This document shows, piece after piece, positions 61,494 through 64,000 of a DNA stretch of 64,000 nucleotides. The stretch is taken from contig NZ_JAJEKE010000013.1 of NCBI RefSeq assembly GCF_024363565.1, positions 54,205 through 118,204 of the forward strand, read 5' to 3'. The notes beneath the pieces were generated by a model. That model was not told the DNA's origin. It made no database searches and worked only from the letters and a program-made list of their open reading frames with translations. The stretch's first letter is position 1. Each line of letters begins with the position of its first letter. This DNA comes from Lutispora saccharofermentans (GTDB taxonomy: Bacteria > Bacillota > Clostridia > Lutisporales > Lutisporaceae). The position numbers and the translations under genes are program-made.

Positions 61494-62152
61494 CTTTCAA
61501 TTTCTTGCAGATGCTTTAGTAAAGTGAGGCCTCTTGGTCCCGAACCAAGAGGCCCTATTGATTGTCTTAATTCCTTGTAGGTAGTTTAGTAACCGAGAGA
61601 TTAAGTTGGATCAGATAGTAGTTTTGAAGAATTTCAATTCCTTGGGCAAATCGTCTCATCAGACACTATCGATATCGAGGATTTCAATTCCTTATAGGTA
61701 CTCTAGCAACGTACCACGCTCTCTCCTTTATGGAGCTCGGCGATAGTTTCAATTCCTTATAGGTACTCTAGCAACGAATAAAAGGTCCATACGGCTTGGC
61801 CATGACTATGGATGGGTTTCAATTCCTTATAGGTAATCTAGGTACGAAAATTGAACAAGGTGGATATACAAGGCAACAAAGTTTCAATTCCTTATAGGTA
61901 ATCTAGGTACTACTTACCCATAAAAGTATCAATGTCAGATGAATCGTTTCAATTCCTTATAGGTAATCTAGGTACTTTCTTTAGCCTGAATAATTTCCAC
62001 AATGGCAGCGGTTTCAATTCCTTATAGGTAATCTAGGTACTCATTTTAGCCCAACGCATTGCTACAGATATAACGGTTTCAATTCCTTATAGGTAATCTA
62101 GGTACTTAAGACGAACTTCATAATATTCATTGTGCAAAAGTTTCAATTCCTT
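61494..62152 (-). CRISPR. CRISPR array, subtype I-B-like repeat, 11 repeats
   Basis: 30-bp repeats, plus-strand form GTTTCAATTCC-TTATAGGT-AATCTAGGTAC, with spacers of mostly 34-40 bp. Repeat starts: 61494, 61564, 61631, 61681, 61746, 61816, 61881, 61946, 62011, 62076, 62140. The last five full copies (61816-62105) are identical. The copies at 61681 and 61746 end CTCTAGCAAC. The first three are degenerate (the 61631 copy is cut and its unit is only 50 bp). Because crRNA 5' tags of this family end ATTGAAAC, transcription should run on the minus strand with the leader at the right, so decay lies at the trailer as expected. The right-most repeat is broken after GTTTCAATTCCTT by an IS21 element. 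No cas genes are in the window. The stretch 61402-61493 holds nothing recognised. Confidence 0.95.
61529..61556. other. Strong hairpin in the trailer-end CRISPR spacer
   Basis: GGCCTCTTGGT and ACCAAGAGGCC form a perfect 11-bp stem around CCCGA, inside the 40-bp spacer between the two most degenerate repeats. No T run follows on either strand, so it is not a standard terminator. It may be the processed 3' end of the array transcript or a relic. Confidence 0.6.
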
Positions 62153-62230
62153 GAATATTCTGGCGCGACGAAGTCGCAGTTCCGGAGAAATGGAAATCAT
62201 CTGTCCGGAACCGGAAATCGCCTAAAGTAC

Positions 62231-63007
62231 TTACTCACTAAGTGATTCATCCAGACCGTATACCTCACGCATTGAAATATCTTTGGATGGATCAAGACTT
62301 TCAATATTAATTTTGTATGCGTCATGAACGATACGATCCAGTATGGCATCTGCCAGTGGGCCATCGTTACCACCTAGTTGCTCATACCAACCTTCTGCTC
62401 TGTATTGAGAACATAAGATGGTGGATGATTTCTTCCTGCGGCGATGCAATAATTCGAAAATGTCCTTGCGTTCATTTTCATTAGGTTTTAACAGCAACCA
62501 TTCATCGATAATCAGAAGTAATGGATTTGCGTACTTGGCCATAACTTTTTTGTATGTACCTTCATTCCTAGCCATTTCAAGGTCAATTAGAAGGTCGGGA
62601 AGTCTTACATACTTTGTATTAAAATATTGCTTGCATGCTTCCATCCCAAAGGCGCATGCTATATATGTTTTACCGCTACCTGTAGCACCAGTAATGAAGA
62701 TGTTGCGATATTCAGCGATATATTCACAGCTTGCAAGCCTAGTAATAAGCTGCTTGTTTAACTTACGTCCGGATGAATAATTAATGTCCATAATACTGGC
62801 ATCCGGCTGGTCAAATTCAGCATTCTTGATCAGTCTCTTTAAACGGTTATTCTTTCGGCTGCTGTATTCAATATCTACCAGCATACCGAAGCGATCTTCG
62901 AAAGGAACTTCCTTCATTTTGGCATCGGTCAGCTGGTTACGGAATGCATCTGACATGGCAGTCAGGCGCATTTCAATTAATTTATCAATCGTACTTTGAT
63001 TTGTCAT
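62231..63007 (-). CDS. istB: IS21-family helper ATPase IstB
   Basis: 258 residues, full length. AAA+ Walker A GATGSGKTYIACAFG at about 99-113 and Walker B LLLIIDEWLLL at about 170-180 are present, with the N-terminal helical region KLIEMRLTAMSDAFRNQL. IstB binds DNA and ATP and directs IstA to the target. It begins 6 nt after istA ends. Intact, so the element could still be active. Confidence 0.95.
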   Translation of the reverse strand: MTNQSTIDKLIEMRLTAMSDAFRNQLTDAKMKEVPFEDRFGMLVDIEYSSRKNNRLKRLIKNAEFDQPDASIMDINYSSGRKLNKQLITRLASCEYIAEYRNIFITGATGSGKTYIACAFGMEACKQYFNTKYVRLPDLLIDLEMARNEGTYKKVMAKYANPLLLIIDEWLLLKPNENERKDIFELLHRRRKKSSTILCSQYRAEGWYEQLGGNDGPLADAILDRIVHDAYKINIESLDPSKDISMREVYGLDESLSE

Positions 63008-63013
63008 AGATGC

Positions 63014-64000
63014 TTACCTCCCATAATAGCCAGCACCTCTCATGATGCCGTAGTTGTTGTGTGTAGTAGTTTCCGGTATATCCGATTCGCTCTGCGACTT
63101 ATCTTGCCCGGTTGTGAGTATGTTTTTGATACTCTTGTAACTGGGAGTGGCTGTATAGGAAAGTGCCTTTTTACAGGCGGCTTCCAGACGTTCGATTGAA
63201 TATCTGTCAGCCAGTTTTAAAAGCTCCATACAGCTTTTGTAAGTCTGTTGTTCTACACGTTTGGAGGTAAGAATTGCATCAACTGCCTGATACGTATTGC
63301 ATCCAACCCGCTCAGCCCATTTGCGGAAACGGTCGCCATCCCATTCCAGATACTTCTGGTGGTCTTCTGGCATATGTTCCACTATGGTGCTGTACTGTCC
63401 CTTTCGTCCGTAGAGACGACGATGGGAGGCTATGCGGTTATGGTTGTAGAAAACTTCAATTGTTTTATCTGTTATCCTCACATCAACCTTACGTTTTATG
63501 TATTCATAAGGCGTTGAGTATAGCATTCCGTCGACGGATATGTGATAATTGAACTGAACGGTGGCTTGTTTCCATTCCGCCAGTTCATAAGGGGTAGCAG
63601 GTAATGGTGCCAAAAGAGGCAGTTCTTCGTCGCGGAAGAGGCTTAACCGGCTGCCCTCTTTCTTTTGGAAAAGTCGGGCGTTAAAGGCTTCCAGTTTCTC
63701 GCGAATGGCGCTATTTAATTCGGTCAATGAAAAGAACTGCTCATTTCGTAACGCAGCGGTAATCCATGTTGATATACTACCTACAGAACCCTCTGCGTTT
63801 GGCTTATCCTTAGGTTTTCTGACCCTGGCAGGAATGATAGCAGTACCATAATGTTCCGCCATTTCATGGTAAACAGTATTTAATTGCTGATTGTACCAAC
63901 CGCCGTTATGTACCACAGCGGTCTTGCAATTGTCGGATACAAGAATTTTGGCTACGCCACCGAAGTATTCATACATGTGAACATGGGCAGCTATCCATGC
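63014..64000 (-). CDS. istA: IS21-family transposase IstA (N-terminal part outside window)
   Basis: At least 328 residues; the frame stays open beyond the window edge (AWIAAHVHMYEYFGGVAKILVSDN is the first visible stretch). This places the window at the second Asp of the DDE site (SDN), within the integrase core. The Glu region lies further on (PKDKPNAEGSVG), followed by the C-terminal beta-barrel (YHISVDGMLYSTPYEYI). Catalyses cut-and-paste joining with IstB. The first catalytic Asp is outside the window. Confidence 0.93.
   Translation of the reverse strand, partial: AWIAAHVHMYEYFGGVAKILVSDNCKTAVVHNGGWYNQQLNTVYHEMAEHYGTAIIPARVRKPKDKPNAEGSVGSISTWITAALRNEQFFSLTELNSAIREKLEAFNARLFQKKEGSRLSLFRDEELPLLAPLPATPYELAEWKQATVQFNYHISVDGMLYSTPYEYIKRKVDVRITDKTIEVFYNHNRIASHRRLYGRKGQYSTIVEHMPEDHQKYLEWDGDRFRKWAERVGCNTYQAVDAILTSKRVEQQTYKSCMELLKLADRYSIERLEAACKKALSYTATPSYKSIKNILTTGQDKSQSESDIPETTTHNNYGIMRGAGYYGR

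Larger units (their letters stand above)
62152..64000 (-). mobile_element. IS21-family insertion sequence (right part outside window)
   Basis: The element begins TGAATATTCTGG at 62152, right after the first 12-13 bases of a CRISPR repeat. TTCCGGAGAAATGGAAAT and GTCCGGAACCGGAAAT behind it are the repeated terminal motifs usual in IS21 ends. istB and istA follow in the IS21 arrangement (istA upstream). The far end, and so any target duplication and the rest of the repeat, is beyond the window. Confidence 0.9.

Noticed and set aside
1..64000. tRNA or rRNA genes and cas genes
   Set aside because: I looked in gaps for cloverleaf T-loop sequence, rRNA and Cas motifs and found none.

Overview
The window reads as chromosomal DNA of a spore-forming, low-to-moderate GC Clostridia-type Firmicute. 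The evidence is CotF-like spore coat genes, a sigma-K-like promoter, strong AGGAGG ribosome binding sites with frequent TTG/GTG starts, ferredoxin-linked redox genes, a c-di-GMP-I riboswitch, a CRISPR repeat of the kind found with subtype I-B systems, and Opp/Dpp peptide importers. I do not name a species.

Layout. (1) 1-9290, minus strand: a stress/envelope-type operon of a large secreted membrane protein, an ABC exporter (ATPase and permease), a coiled-coil membrane protein, a MoxR ATPase, a DUF58 protein and a BatA-like VWA protein cut by the window edge. (2) 9711-17172: housekeeping singles (RlmI-like methyltransferase, Ca2+ P-type ATPase, YigZ) and small spore coat genes. (3) 17315-22482: IclR regulator and the 5-oxoprolinase operon pxpA-NRAMP-pxpB-pxpC, similar to the Bacillus kip locus; then a ThiF-like E1 protein. 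(4) 23686-37826: an amino-sugar and peptidoglycan-recycling block. The chain is murR-anmK-GNAT-serine hydrolase-dppA-dppB-dppC-murQ-dppD-dppF-nagB, transcribed leftwards from a promoter inside a perfect 12-bp inverted repeat; nagA and a MATE gene lie just upstream. murQ sits inside the transporter genes, which points to uptake of muropeptides or MurNAc compounds by a Dpp-type ABC importer. (5) 37906-40138: a penicillin-recognising serine hydrolase, cheX behind a c-di-GMP-I riboswitch with terminator, and a small protein. (6) 40505-50878: a second peptide import and hydrolysis operon (oppB-C-D-F-A, M14 carboxypeptidase, two amidohydrolases of which one lacks all metal ligands), with a divergent TetR gene. 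(7) 50926-61401: an M42 peptidase/ferredoxin/FAD-oxidoreductase operon with a divergent GntR regulator, then a DUF5058 membrane pair with M20 and M42 hydrolases, a PucR regulator and an acetamidase/formamidase. (8) 61494-64000: a CRISPR array, worn at its trailer end and broken in its leader-proximal repeat by an IS21-family element (istB, partial istA). No cas gene is in view.

The intergenic space is rich in small mobile or palindromic DNA: a ~128-bp multi-hairpin element resembling the right end of IS200/IS605 elements (two copies plus a possible scar), one copy of which sits in frame inside anmK; a long-TIR MITE (two copies); two further palindromes between murR and nagA bounded by 15-bp direct repeats; and a family of nested GGAACGG...CCGTTCC palindromes. 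The least explained items are the structured element and its fusion to anmK, the catalytic/pseudoenzyme amidohydrolase pair, and the DUF5058 pair with peptidases.
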